A DNA stretch of 64,000 nucleotides from positions 448,209-512,208 of the forward strand of contig ML976684.1 in the NCBI GenBank assembly GCA_010015655.1, in the 5' to 3' direction. The stretch is from Bimuria novae-zelandiae CBS 107.79 (Eukaryota; Ascomycota; Dothideomycetes; Pleosporales; Didymosphaeriaceae). Below are positions 49,592 to 60,052 of the stretch, piece after piece (the first letter of the stretch is position 1; every line of letters starts with the position of its first letter). The notes beneath the pieces are model-generated. The model searched no databases, was not told the DNA's origin, and saw only the letters and a program-made list of their open reading frames with translations. The translations under genes and the position numbers were made by a program.

Positions 49592-51093
49592 GGTGATTGT
49601 CTAACTCGGGTGGTGAAGAGAGCGGTGAGGTGGAGCTGTGGAGAGAAGAGTGGTGAAGCGACGATCGAGGTCCGAGGCGTAAATGTTTTATAGAGACTGC
49701 AGGGTGACTTTTGATATTCACAAAGGGTGACAGAGGCTCGAGCAAACGGGCAAGAGCCTAGCCGCGTGTCTAAACGAAGCAGGGGTAGTCAGAGCCGTAA
49801 TTTGACCTTTTAATTGAGTTGGGGGCACAACGGTTTGAGGCACGGGCCCGACGCGGTTGATACTGAGGCACAGCTCGAACTAGGGAAGGTACGATGCACA
49901 CAGCCGAAGCTTCCACACTTGAGCCTCAGGCCGTGCTAATGCACGTTGTCATGATATCTTGCAGATCAGGCCATCTACAAGTGGAATAATTAAACCAGTG
50001 TCTAAGAGAAGAAAGAAGAATTCAAATATCCTGTTCCATGTTAGGGTCGAAATGTCCAGAGGTAATCTACACGACTACGTCGACAGGAGGGCCCATTCGC
50101 CACCTACCTGACAAGAGCTAAACTAATCACGGAGGCGTAATAGTCTGTTGTTGAGCGGAAAATACAAGGAAAGACTTCCGAAGCTTCTGCTCGTGCCTCG
50201 CAACGCCGGAACGCGTTCCGCAGAGGGAGGAAAGGAGATCAAAGTTGCAGCAATGCTCTGTAGGTGTGCTAGCATGAAGAACAAACTGCTGTGACCTTTT
50301 AGTAATATTTCAGGGTGTTGGAATGCTTGCAACCTGATTCGCCTTTGCTCCTTCCGCGCCGCACGGTTAGTGTGCCTGTAACCCACGACACACATGACAT
50401 GTGCCTCATCGAACAAAACCCTCAATTTTAAAGCCTTCTTATTACTAACGACAATGTTGGACAGTTTATGGTTCGTGCTAAGCCATAAATAGGAGCTAAC
50501 CTTCAAGTACACATGTGAGCCGCAGGAGTGCTAACTAATCGGAAGAGGAGAGCTGTTTGAAGCGTCTGTTAAGGGACCTCGAGAAAGAGAGAAACATGTG
50601 AAGCGAATTCCAACCATCGTCGCGTGGTGCTACCATCAATCAAGATTCAAACAAATTGTTTGGGGGCCCAACTTTGATTTGCAGGGAGTACACAGGCAGG
50701 CCAGGAAACATGTCGAATCTAGCCAACCTGAACCATGAGCACCGCTTTTGGAAGCGCAATCTTACTCTCTTCTGCATCATCCCTTCACCATCTACAATAA
50801 TAGAAGGCCGTCGAAATCATTATCCTCCAGCTTGTTGTTCCTTCGCTCCCTCCGAGGTTTGGTGGCGCTGGTCCATCTCGTTAGAGCTGTTTTAGTCTTC
50901 CGAGACGGAGTGCTCCGATCTGTCCCCAATTAGCGACCACTGTTACCTAATTCTACGGGCACCTACTCCACAAACTGATGGCAGTTGTAGCTCCTGAACA
51001 AAGGCAGGAGATCTCTAACATCATGGTCGTATATTTGATCATATGACCCGACCACCGAATGGCAACCTGTGTCGCCCGCGTCACTGTTCAAGA
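49592..51093. other. Intergenic region, 1.5 kb
   Basis: AT-moderate DNA with no convincing gene. The frames at 50123-50512 and 50656-50933 lack starts in good context and any similarity. It contains the promoter of the gene ending at 48970. Confidence 0.4.
49685..49692 (-). promoter_or_regulatory. TATA box candidate of the cysteine-rich protein gene
   Basis: TATAAAAC on the minus strand, 94-101 bp before the ATG at 49591. Confidence 0.55.
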
Positions 51094-51822
51094 TCAATGC
51101 TCATCCAGACCACTGTTCATGTAAGTTTCGACGTACTTGTAGAAATCGCAATGTCTTCCCGGATAGACGGTCAGGTAGGCAAATTCCTTGGGCATGTTGT
51201 AGTCGTTGCATGTACGGCCGCAATATAGAGGCGTGCTGATTGGTTTACCACCTGGTTTTGTGAGATGGCCACAGAGAGGCGCAGGCACGTGCTGGGACGT
51301 AGCCTCGGGGGATTCCACAGAATCGGGAAGATCACGCTCCAGCTCCTCGGTGGCAGCTTCCTCAATACGTTGAGGTGACTTCACGCACTGGTACGCTTAA
51401 TGATGAGTCCCATCGAACTGATGATCACGGAACGGTCCCGAAATCTGCTCACCGCCGCCAGCGCTGAGGTCGCAGTTCAGCTCGCTGCAAGACCATTAGT
51501 TCTCGAATTATCCACTTCGTATGCGTGTTAGCACACTTACTCGTAGAAGGTGCAGGTGGTGGAAGCGTTTATGTCGAGGTAGTGATAATTCGTCACGTTG
51601 GAGACTATGTATTTTTCTTTGCATGGCAGCCAGATGCCATCCATGAGATTGTGACCAATCACTGTCTTGAGGTGGGCGCAGAAGCTTCCGGCAGGGACCT
51701 GGGAGAGTACCGGGGCGATGAAGAGGGCTGAGACTATGTTAGTTTTGCAGATTCTCCGCTCGATTTGACTGATACAGCTTACAAGTGAGGAACACAAGCG
51801 CCATGGTCAATAGGCAACACAT
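51094..51822 (-). CDS. Secreted cysteine-rich protein, four exons
   Basis: Exons in order 51822..51783, 51727..51541, 51484..51453 and 51395..51094 encode 186 residues; an in-frame second ATG at 51804 would give 180. Introns are 55, 56 and 57 bp. The signal peptide (MALVFLTSLFIAPVLS) is followed by a mature protein with paired Cys: SFCAHL, WLPCKE, TTCTFYDELNCDL, AYQCVK, then PLCGHL, LYCGRTCNDY and RHCDFYK. The two C-terminal motifs (LTVYPGRHCDFYK) resemble YIILEYGVYCDFFP in the broken gene at 52408, so the two may be paralogues. The 32-bp third exon and the AAG acceptor at 51396 are the least certain parts. Effector-like; function unknown. Confidence 0.7.
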
Positions 51823-52407
51823 TCTGTGGATTGGTATGTGGATCAAGAGTTCTCAGAGGCCTGAAGGCAAGTTGTAAGTATGTGGGGAGGGTCGAAGCAA
51901 AGGCAGGGAGGGCCGCATAAAGTAGTCGACCAGCGCCGAGGTTGGATCTCTCAAAACTCGTTCGCCTCTGCGGAGCTAATTTCGGGGAGTTCCGCTTTCC
52001 ACTTTTTGTAATTGTTGATACAAACAGGCATGTTAAAACGGGCTACGAACGAAACGGCGCGATGACGTGGATTCTTATTCAGCCATCACGCAAGACTTTA
52101 TTGGAGACTGAGCTACATCTTATCTTCTGAAAGAAGGGCTTCAGAGCTGCTAAATTTTGGCATAGACATCAAACGAGCGTTTGTCGTGGATACGAATCTC
52201 ACCGTAAGAATGTGACTAACCTCAATTGGACGGGCACACAAGAATCACCGCATATACAGAACTCAACAGGCAGTAACTTTCATTCGATTATCTCATGGTA
52301 TCATGAAGCCACATTGGGAAAGGTAAACCGGTCCATGCTACTGCTAGGACTCTCCCATATCCAATGTAACAAGTGAAAATTGCTCACGTAGGGTGTTCCC
52401 GTCTCTC
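51823..52407. other. Intergenic region between secreted-protein genes
   Basis: No gene seen. It includes the promoter of the 51822 gene and the 3' flank of the broken gene at 52408. Confidence 0.4.
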
Positions 52408-52710
52408 TCAAAGGGCAGGAAGAGTACCGCACTCAAAGTCCTTCCCATGGAACTTCATGATGGGGATGTTGGTGATAGGACCCTTCCATCGCAGAGGCCC
52501 ACCATCGGCGAACGGCTGGCATCCGTTCGAAACACTGTATTCAATGTTAACCAAACGGTTCCGCACAATATCTATGGTATACAGGGTCACTTACGGAAAG
52601 AAATCGCAATAAACACCATACTCAAGAATGATGTAATCGGCGTCATTCGGCACAGCATTCCGCTGACAGACCTCAGGCTCCACGGTGATGTTCTTAGCAT
52701 GGAGGCTGTG
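52408..52710 (-). pseudogene. 3' half of a secreted cysteine-containing protein gene (reciprocal chimera, right)
   Basis: Exon pieces 52710..52595 and 52534..52408 (60-bp intron, phase 2) read HSLHAKNITVEPEVCQRNAV..., YIILEYGVYCDFFP, VSNGCQPF, KDFECGTLPAL and stop. No start or signal peptide belongs to it. Upstream is AA9 coding DNA in another frame. Reading across 35548 on the plus strand into this half, frame and splice phase are consistent with one continuous secreted protein. Its Cys motif resembles the gene at 51094. Confidence 0.7.
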
Positions 52711-52713
52711 GGG

Positions 52714-52895
52714 AGGTCGTTGGAGTTCATGAGCTCGCTGGTGAAGGCGGGGTTGTAGGAGTTGGAGTTCTTCCGCGTGTAGGCGTACTCTCCGCCGATT
52801 GATGCGCCGTTTACAATTAATCTGTTGAAGATGTAGTGTGAGTGAGCGAGGCGCGTAGAGGCAGCGAGAAGTGCTGTTACTGCGAAGGTCTTCAT
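52714..52895 (-). pseudogene. 5' half of an AA9 lytic polysaccharide monooxygenase gene
   Basis: ATG at 52895 starts a signal peptide (MKTFAVTALLAASTRLAHS) followed immediately by HYIFNRLIVNG, where the first His is the copper-ligating N-terminal residue of AA9 enzymes. YAYTRKNSNSYNPAFTSELMNSNDL follows and the homology stops at the CTC codon (52715-52713). The following DNA belongs to a different gene. A TATA box (TATAAAAA, minus 52986-52979) still stands 85 bp upstream. The matching 3' half begins at 35551 on the plus strand. Confidence 0.85.
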
Positions 52896-54310
52896 GATGC
52901 CGAAAATGTAACAGTGCTCTGAAATGGTAACTTTTTAAAGCGTCGAAGAGTGTTGATGGAAGCGTTGTGGTCCACCTGTTTTTATACTTCTCTCTTCCCA
53001 GTCACTTCAGACATAGTGCTCCTTCTGAGCGTCGTTCGATTGGAGGGAATACTGTTTTTCCAAGGTTCTCACTCAAACTTGGCTGTCCTACCTGTTAGAG
53101 TGTTGTAATTTCGTGTGCCTCCTATTCGCCTGCAATTTCACACCCAAAGATATCCGTATTATGGCACAGTGTCGCCAAGGTATGGCCAAGTCCTCGGATA
53201 TTTGAAGGAAGCCTGTCGTTTGGATGCGCCACGATCCGGGGAAGCGTAGATTAAATGCTTCAATACTACTGGTGACTAGGCGATAGGTGCCGAAGCTTGT
53301 GCACTAGTCTGGAGAACATGTCGTCAATGGTACATGAGCAGGATCAATTTACTCGGAGTTACCTCGTGGATTGTTTAGAACTATATATACCCTCCCGTGC
53401 ACTTTTGCATTTGTCAATTGGTCGTGGGCGTCCTTCACCCAGGAAGCAATATCGAGGGATCCATTGGTTGGTACGAAAACCTTTCCAAATTCTGGTCAGG
53501 CTGTGTTGGCCCAGTATTTATCCAGAAGAGTGATATGCGTAACTTGAAAACTGGTGATAAAATAAAGAAACAGGCTCTTCACTACGAGAAAAATTAAGCA
53601 ACATCTTTCCCTACCCAGGAACCCTTTCCCGCATCCCGGAAGTCTCTTGATGTAGAATTTTAGCGTTCAGCATCGTTATGGGTGATTATCTCACACAAGG
53701 ATATGTTGTGCGAACTCGACCAAGTTTTAAACAAATAAGAGAAGATTCTGCCGCAGGGTGCACAGCATCCAGACAATCGCCTTGTGTAGCTTACTTGTAT
53801 AAGCTATAGAAAGTCATCTGTCAGTTCATTCCTAGAGTGCGTGTGTGTTGCATGTCTTGACAATTCATTAAAGACAACAAAAAAGGAATGCCTCGCTCGG
53901 AAGGCTTCAGAAGATTTAAAATACAAGACCGTCTCCTCCCTTTCCAAGTTGTGGGGTTTCTATGAGATATAACAGTTGAAAATGTTGATCTGTTTTCTGA
54001 AGTGCGTCCGAGGAGAGAAAAGCTAATTATGAGAGCTTCTGAATGCATCTTCTCGCAAATGACCGATGGAGCTGTTCCAAAAGAAAATCTGTAGTAGTAG
54101 ACCATATGATCAAAGCAGAAAACCATATCACGTTAACCCAATTTAGCCGTTACAATATGCCGCCCAGCACGATCACGACAGATATATTAACGCGCTAAGC
54201 CTCATCAAGGCAGCCTCCACTCTACACTAGTAATGTGTTCAGCCTAATAACCTTAAGGTCTATCGTGGCTTGTAGAGCGCCTCCTACACCTATCGAATCT
54301 CCGCTCCGTC
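52896..54310. other. AT-rich intergenic region, 1.4 kb
   Basis: Low-GC stretch compared with neighbours, without a supportable gene. The minus frame 53821-54126 lacks any similarity. It contains the AA9 promoter remnant at its left edge. Confidence 0.4.
52979..52986 (-). promoter_or_regulatory. TATA box of the AA9 5' half
   Basis: TATAAAAA on the minus strand, 84-91 bp before the ATG at 52895. It is intact although the gene is broken. Confidence 0.55.
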
Positions 54311-55245
54311 ATGGCGTTCACAAAAGAAGGAACCCACGAAGAAGAGGCTTTCTTACCAAACCGTCACAGCGACCATGACTACGACCGACCTCCAGCCCAA
54401 ACACATTGGCGAGCACCTCATTTCATCCGTTTGCTCATAGAACTCGCAATGGCGAGTACAATACTCCTCCTCCTCATCCGCCACTCCTCGACCAGCTGCT
54501 CGCCTCTCCGCAGAACGCCTGTCCCGCGCTGTACGCCCCCACCACCTAACCCCCTAAAAAGCCCTCACTAATGTTCTCAAAGTCCCTCGGAAAATCTACA
54601 CTTTCCAGAGTAACCCACACTACACGCCGGACAACATGTTCACCAACCAATCCACCACGCTCCGTGCGCTGCACAACTGGATCGAGCTCTCTAGCCGTAC
54701 TCCCCTCTCCTCCCTTTCACCTACCCATCTAACACGCCCCCAGCAAGCCGCGGCTACATCATCGCGCCTCCAAACTCCTCGCTACACAGGTACGCTCCCC
54801 CCACCGCCACCCCCTTTAAAAACAAGATCCTATAAGAACACTTAGTAGTACCCTACCTCCATTAACCCATCCTCAAAGCTACGACCTCCCGACCCCCTAC
54901 ACCATCGCCCTCGACCGCCACACCTCGGGCCCGGGCTACATGGTCTCCGTCTTCCACCAACTCCACTGCCTGTCCTACCTCGCTGTGCACTTCCGACAAG
55001 GCTACGACGGGATGCCGCTATCCGACGAGGTAGCGCAGCACGCGGTGCACTGCTTGAATTATCTGCGGCAGGGGATCACGTGTAGTGCGGATGTGACGCT
55101 GGAGGGGCAGACGGCGGCGGGGCCCGGGGAGGGGAGCGAGCACGAGTGTGTGGATTATGAGGCTGTGCTTGAGTGGGCGGGTGGCGAGGGCGTGGTGGGG
55201 ATGCGGTGGAGGGAGGGGTTGTTGCCTGAGGAGGGGACGCTGTAG
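54311..55245 (+). CDS. UstYa-like (DUF3328) oxidase-type membrane protein
   Basis: Four exons, 54311..54530, 54583..54696, 54744..54789 and 54879..55245, encode 248 residues; introns are 52, 47 and 89 bp. The N-terminal cytosolic stretch is followed by one membrane helix (LIELAMASTILLLLIRH). The lumenal domain carries YTPDNMF, the two histidine motifs HQLHCLSYL and HAVHCLNYLRQGITC, and a C-terminal tail with HECVDYEAVL. The HxxHC motifs are the DUF3328 hallmark and are thought to bind copper. UstYa/UstYb homologues oxidatively cyclise RiPP peptides in dikaritin clusters or act as halogenases/oxidases. No precursor peptide, Kex2-repeat protein or UstQ lies nearby, so this looks like a stand-alone member. 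Confidence 0.85.
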
Positions 55246-55383
55246 GCTCGCTCTGTCCTACTGAACGATGAGATGGGGGTATGGAGTTTGTACATCATAT
55301 GTATATAGGAACGGGGATCCGCAGAGCTCACGGTGAGCATGTTGTATAATATATTAATGTTTACCCTCTGGGAGGGAGGGGGT

Positions 55384-57607
55384 TCATGAGGCATCAGTAA
55401 GCACCTTCGTCCAATCGAACTTCGCCCAGCGTTTCCTGAACCCCTCGACCCTCCTGTCCCCCTTCACCCATCTGCCCTGCCTCTTCACAATCTCAATGTC
55501 CACATCCAGCATCCCACCCAGCGTTTCCCTTGCAAACAAGTCGCTGCGCGGCCATCTGCGCTCGTCTTCGACAATGTGCCCCATACCCCCATCGAGCTCG
55601 AACCACACGTGAAAATACGGCATCTCCTTCGCCAGACTCCGCCGGAACGCCGCTTTGCCCAATCCCGCACGCGACGCCTTGAGCGTATCGATGATGGGCT
55701 TATGCTGACTCCACTCGTTATCAGACGTCAGGATGGCCTCGCGGAAGAAAGCGGGCGCCGTCTCGCCGAGCTCGAAGGGGATGGGCACCGCGTTCATGGC
55801 GGCGTGCAGCTTGCGGCCGGGGTTCGCGGCGTTCTCGTAGAAGGCGACGTCGCGGCCCTGGTCGTGGTACATGCGCGTGAGGCACTTCATGAAGTTGCGG
55901 ATTTCTTCCCACTCGTCGTCGTCGCATTCGAGGAGGTTGGTGTGGTGCTGGATGGGGACGATGACGGCGCCGCCGTCGCTGATTTCGGGCTCCGTTGGGA
56001 GTGTGAGGAAGACGCGGGTCGCGAGGGAAACGATGGGGGCGATGGGAGGCTGGGGCGGTGATTTGTCCTCGTGATGACACAGAGGGCAGGAGTCGAGGAT
56101 GCGGTTTGTGCGTTGGTAGTCGGAGATGGCTTGGTTGCGGAGGTTGATGGTGGACTTTGGGGCGCGGGTCGCGAGTTTTTCGGCGTTTTCGTCGATGTAG
56201 TCGAGGTCATTCTGCAACTGTTAGCATAGGGATGTGTAGCTGGGAATAGGTTAAACTTACGTCGAATTTAGAATCTTTGGCAATCTTCTCTGCCAGCGCC
56301 ATGCCTTCACCTCCAGCTTGCGCCCTGGTACGTCTTTCTTGCCTCACCATGTCCTCGATAGACATGTCGTCATTCTCTACGACTAGACCACGCTCCCGCC
56401 CTCGCTTGTTGGTCAGTTGCTTGACTTCTCCCTCACGACCGCCTGCCAGCATGCGATTGTCCATTGCGTTGAGAACAACGACATCCGGCTCTAGGCGGTT
56501 AGCTGCACCAGATATGGCAGCGTTATACTGGGCCTCCAACTCGGCAGCATTGGCAGCTCCCTTCATCTTGGCCTTCATCATCTGCGCCTTGAGTTTGTTG
56601 AGCTCTGTCTGGCTGAGCTTCACGGTATTCGCTGCCGGTCGAGGATCAGGGACAACTTGACCTTGGGGTAAGTCTTCCGGGTGAGAAAATTCACGAGGAC
56701 GTCTATGGATGCCTGCCTTCAATTTCCTTTCTTCCCAAAGCTCGCCCGAGGGTTTCTCTTTCCCAACGTACTCTCGGCCATACGTGTTTCTCCGCTCAAC
56801 TTCAATCTCTTCTTCACGAGCGTCGTCAAAGTCGCGTAGGTCACCGTACTTCTCGAGCGCAACGTCTTCCACCGGCCGGCCCTCCTGCTCCGCGATCTGA
56901 TATACGCCTTTTAGCTTCATCATCCGCCATTGTGAACCGGAGTCGCCGAATGTATACGACACTTCCCGGTGTTCTGGCTCTTCCTCGCCGGCAGCGCTTT
57001 CTTCTCGTACGTCTTTCAGATGGTGGTTCAGCTCGGCCTGATGTATTTTGAGCGCGTGCTTTTGCTCGGCAGATGCGCCCACAAAAGTGCTCTTGTCCTC
57101 CCGTTTCTTTCGCTGCACATAGTCAACGTCCATGGAAGAAGGTGCCTGCATCCAGTCGTCGCGCTGCAGGTTTGCGTCGGCGGCTTCTTCGAGCTGGTGG
57201 TCTAGGAAATCATCACCAGGCGGTGCGTAGTCCTTGTCCATTGGCTCATCATCTGAGGGTGAATCCTCCTCGTACATGGCATTTCGAGATTTGCGCTTGC
57301 TTGTGAGGTGGTCCTCGTCGCTAGAAGGCGCCTTCTCCTTGCGCCGTGAGCGGCCACCTCTGTCTTCGTCGCGTTCGTGTCGCTTCCTCTGCGATCGCTC
57401 TTCTGACGTTTCTCGGTGGCGTTTCGAGCGTTTGCTCTGGTGTCGTTCTTCGCCGTCGTCGTCATGGCGCGATGAGTGATGGTGCCTGTGTTTGTGGTCT
57501 CGATGCCTGTCGCGACTGCGGCTGCGATCGCGTTTCTTGTGCGAGTCTTTGCGCGATTCTTTTGCCTTGCTCGCAGCAAGCTCGCGCTCGAAGTCCTCGA
57601 GGCCCAT
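55384..57607 (-). CDS. cwf19: CWF19-like spliceosomal protein
   Basis: Two exons, 57607..56261 and 56211..55384, encode 724 residues; the 49-bp intron is phase 0 and joins KDSKFD to NDLDYID. An N-terminal RS/RH-rich domain (residues 20-110) is followed by an acidic region and helical segments (NKLKAQMMKAKMKGAANAAELEAQYN). The C-terminal CwfJ_C1 and CwfJ_C2 domains show DSCPLCHHE, PIQHHTNLLECDDDEWEEIRNFMKCLTRMYHDQGRDVAFYE and HVWFELDGGMGHIVED. Cwf19 belongs to the intron-lariat spliceosome and works with the debranching enzyme Drn1/Dbr1, in the nucleus. It is divergent from GPN1 with only 237 bp between start codons. Confidence 0.93.
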
Positions 57608-57844
57608 GTTGTGCGCGATGTGTTACGAAAAATCGACCAAGGAAGTCGGGATCGATATTCAGGGCTCAGCGACGTACAGCTGCAGCTATGACCACCCCGA
57701 CATCACCACTTTCCCCGCTAAAGAATTTCTGTCCAAACATTCACGTCCGCGTCGTGCCCCACCCGCCCACAACATTCCTTTGGCCACCCCACACAGACGC
57801 TCTCTCCACCACATTTACTACCACTCACTCCCCAGCACATTGAC
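57608..57844. promoter_or_regulatory. Bidirectional CWF19/GPN1 promoter
   Basis: The 237-bp gap between divergent start codons must drive both genes. The GPN1 side is C/A-rich (CCCACCCGCCCACAACATTCC) as in many fungal leaders. No TATA box is seen. Confidence 0.6.
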
Positions 57845-59140
57845 ATGGCCGACGCAACGCCCGCCTCCGAATCGCCTGTGGCCATTGTCTGCGTAGGCAT
57901 GGCGGGCTCTGGAAAGACGACCTTCATGCAGCGCCTCGTTTCCCACCTCTACACTCACGCCGATCCCACACAGAGCGAGCCTTCTACATCGAAAACCCCA
58001 CAAGCGCCGCCGTATATCCTGAACCTAGACCCCGCCGTGCATTACGTGCCTTTCACCCCCAACATCGACATCCGAGACTCGGTCAACTACAAAGAGGTTA
58101 TGAAACAGTTCAATCTGGGGCCTAATGGTGGCATTCTCACCAGTCTAAACTTGTTCGCCACCAAGATCGACCAGGTCGTTGGCTTGCTGGAGAAGCGCAC
58201 TGCTCCGTCCGAGCCCGCCGAGCAGCCCGAGCAAAGCACAGTCGAGTTCATGACAAACTCAGGCAAGAGTGCTTCGCCCGCACAGCAACCGCCGCAGGTG
58301 AAGCACATTTTGGTGGACACGCCCGGCCAGATAGAAGTTTTCGTCTGGTCTGCAAGCGGGGAGATCTTGCTCAGCAGCTTGGCGAGCACCTTCCCAACCG
58401 TTGTTGCCTATGTCATTGACACGCCGCGCACGACAAGCACCTCGACCTTCATGTCTAATATGCTCTATGCGTGCTCTATATTATACAAGACGAAACTGCC
58501 TATGATACTGGTCTTCAACAAGACAGACGCCCAGGACGCTGAATTCGCGAAAGAGTGGATGACGGATTTCGAAGCTTTTCAGAATGCTTTGAGGAACGAG
58601 GAGGAAGGTGGGAGCTTTGGCGGCGAGGGAAGCGCCATCGGTGGGGGCAGTGGGTACATGGGCAGTCTGTTGAACAGCATGTCGCTAGTCCTGGAAGAGT
58701 TCTACAAGCATCTGAGCGTCGTGGGCGTCAGTTCAATGACGGGTGACGGCATGGACGACTTCTTCAAGGGTGTACAAGCCAAGAAGGAGGAGTTTGAGCG
58801 CGACTACAAACCCGAACTTGATCGACGGAGAGCCGAGCGGGAGAAGGAGAAGGCCGCCGCACGACAGAAGGAGCTGGATAAGCTGATGAAGGATATGAAC
58901 GTCGGAAGTGCGAGCAGGACCAAGAGGAGCAACGACGAACCCGAGACTGTCAGCGATGCCGAAGACAACAGTGACCAGGCCATGCAGGAGGACGATGACG
59001 ATTCCGAAGATGAGGAATACGATAACTCAGAGAACGGACTCGAGGCGCGCTATCAGCAAGCATTGGACGACTCTGCCGGGGGCCCATCCGGAGAGGATTT
59101 CAGCTTCGCGCGTTACATACACCAGGCAAAACTCGGCTGA
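57845..59140 (+). CDS. NPA3: GPN-loop GTPase GPN1/NPA3
   Basis: Single exon of 431 residues. Walker [10 protein letters not shown] (18-26), [34 protein letters not shown] with the Gly-Pro-Asn loop at 92-94, [28 protein letters not shown] (G4) and [13 protein letters not shown] (G5) all fit the GPN1 family, a homodimerising GTPase that imports RNA polymerase II into the nucleus. A Gly/Ser-rich insertion ([18 protein letters not shown]) lies near residue 260, and a basic coiled-coil-like then acidic C-terminal tail ends [11 protein letters not shown]. The tail length is typical of GPN1 rather than GPN2/3. Confidence 0.95.
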   Translation: MADATPASESPVAIVCVGMAGSGKTTFMQRLVSHLYTHADPTQSEPSTSKTPQAPPYILNLDPAVHYVPFTPNIDIRDSVNYKEVMKQFNLGPNGGILTSLNLFATKIDQVVGLLEKRTAPSEPAEQPEQSTVEFMTNSGKSASPAQQPPQVKHILVDTPGQIEVFVWSASGEILLSSLASTFPTVVAYVIDTPRTTSTSTFMSNMLYACSILYKTKLPMILVFNKTDAQDAEFAKEWMTDFEAFQNALRNEEEGGSFGGEGSAIGGGSGYMGSLLNSMSLVLEEFYKHLSVVGVSSMTGDGMDDFFKGVQAKKEEFERDYKPELDRRRAEREKEKAAARQKELDKLMKDMNVGSASRTKRSNDEPETVSDAEDNSDQAMQEDDDDSEDEEYDNSENGLEARYQQALDDSAGGPSGEDFSFARYIHQAKLG

Positions 59141-60019
59141 GCTTGAATCGACGCTTCTTCGAAAGAGCATACCGCCCCAACTCGTTTGGGCGCGAATGCA
59201 TGAGCCGGATATTGTTGAGCAAAGTTGAAGGGCCTGCGGAATGGATGCAGATGGTTGAATTGTGTGGTGATCGGCCAACCTCGCCAGCCATCTCCCCCAT
59301 CTCGCGCAAAGACATGGTACACTGAAACATCTAGCGGCAGCTTTGCAGAAACGACCAGAGAGACAATGCAGAAATGAGGCCGAATCTAGTCATTGTCTTG
59401 AACACAGCGGTAGCTACCACTCAACTGGAGAATCCTGCTGCTCTAGGTCGGGCATCAAAACTTTGTTTTTCAGTTATACTTAGCTGCGAGTCAGCTGTAC
59501 TTCACGAGATTATCGGCTTGGTCTTGCAAGCGTCCCGATGCAGCAGTTCCCCTCCACTTGTACTACACGCCCGCTTGCCACTCACGTAGATCAACCAGTG
59601 ACAGCCGTTGGTCAACGTATACCTGCATATCTGCAGTGAGCCATCCCCTGCCCCTTGTTGTCGCTCGCTACCAGATTCTCCGCAGTCTTTACAGGGCGCG
59701 GTCGTACAGAAGGGTTTCTGCAGTAGGTGTGTTGTCCAGACAGACGCCATAAGGTACACGATATGCAACGAGCCTTTCTCGTCGGATGGAGCACAACATA
59801 TCAGTTGCGTGCTGTAAATGGGGATGACTGCTTCAAGGGTGGGGTCAACACCTTGATCTGGAAGATAATAGTCCCGAAGGTCTTCTGCGGTTTCCGTGGC
59901 AGCGTGAGACGGTACAACCCTAACCGGGCGGCCCGCTTCTGGTGTTGCACACACACATGGCGCCTGTGTACCGCGTGTGAAGCGAGTGCTACACTTTGGA
60001 GACGAAGCGAAGTCAGACG

Positions 60020-60052
60020 AAAAAAAAAAAAAAAAAAAAAAAAAATTTTTTT
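60020..60052. repeat. A26T7 homopolymer tract
   Basis: A run of 26 A followed directly by 7 T, flanked by ACG and CGAA. It is one of the longest low-complexity tracts in the window, likely unstable or an insertion-tail relic. Confidence 0.85.

Noticed and set aside
59502..59954. 150-codon minus frame with several Cys
   Set aside because: The first codon is GTG and no ATG or signal peptide precedes it; protein character is weak.
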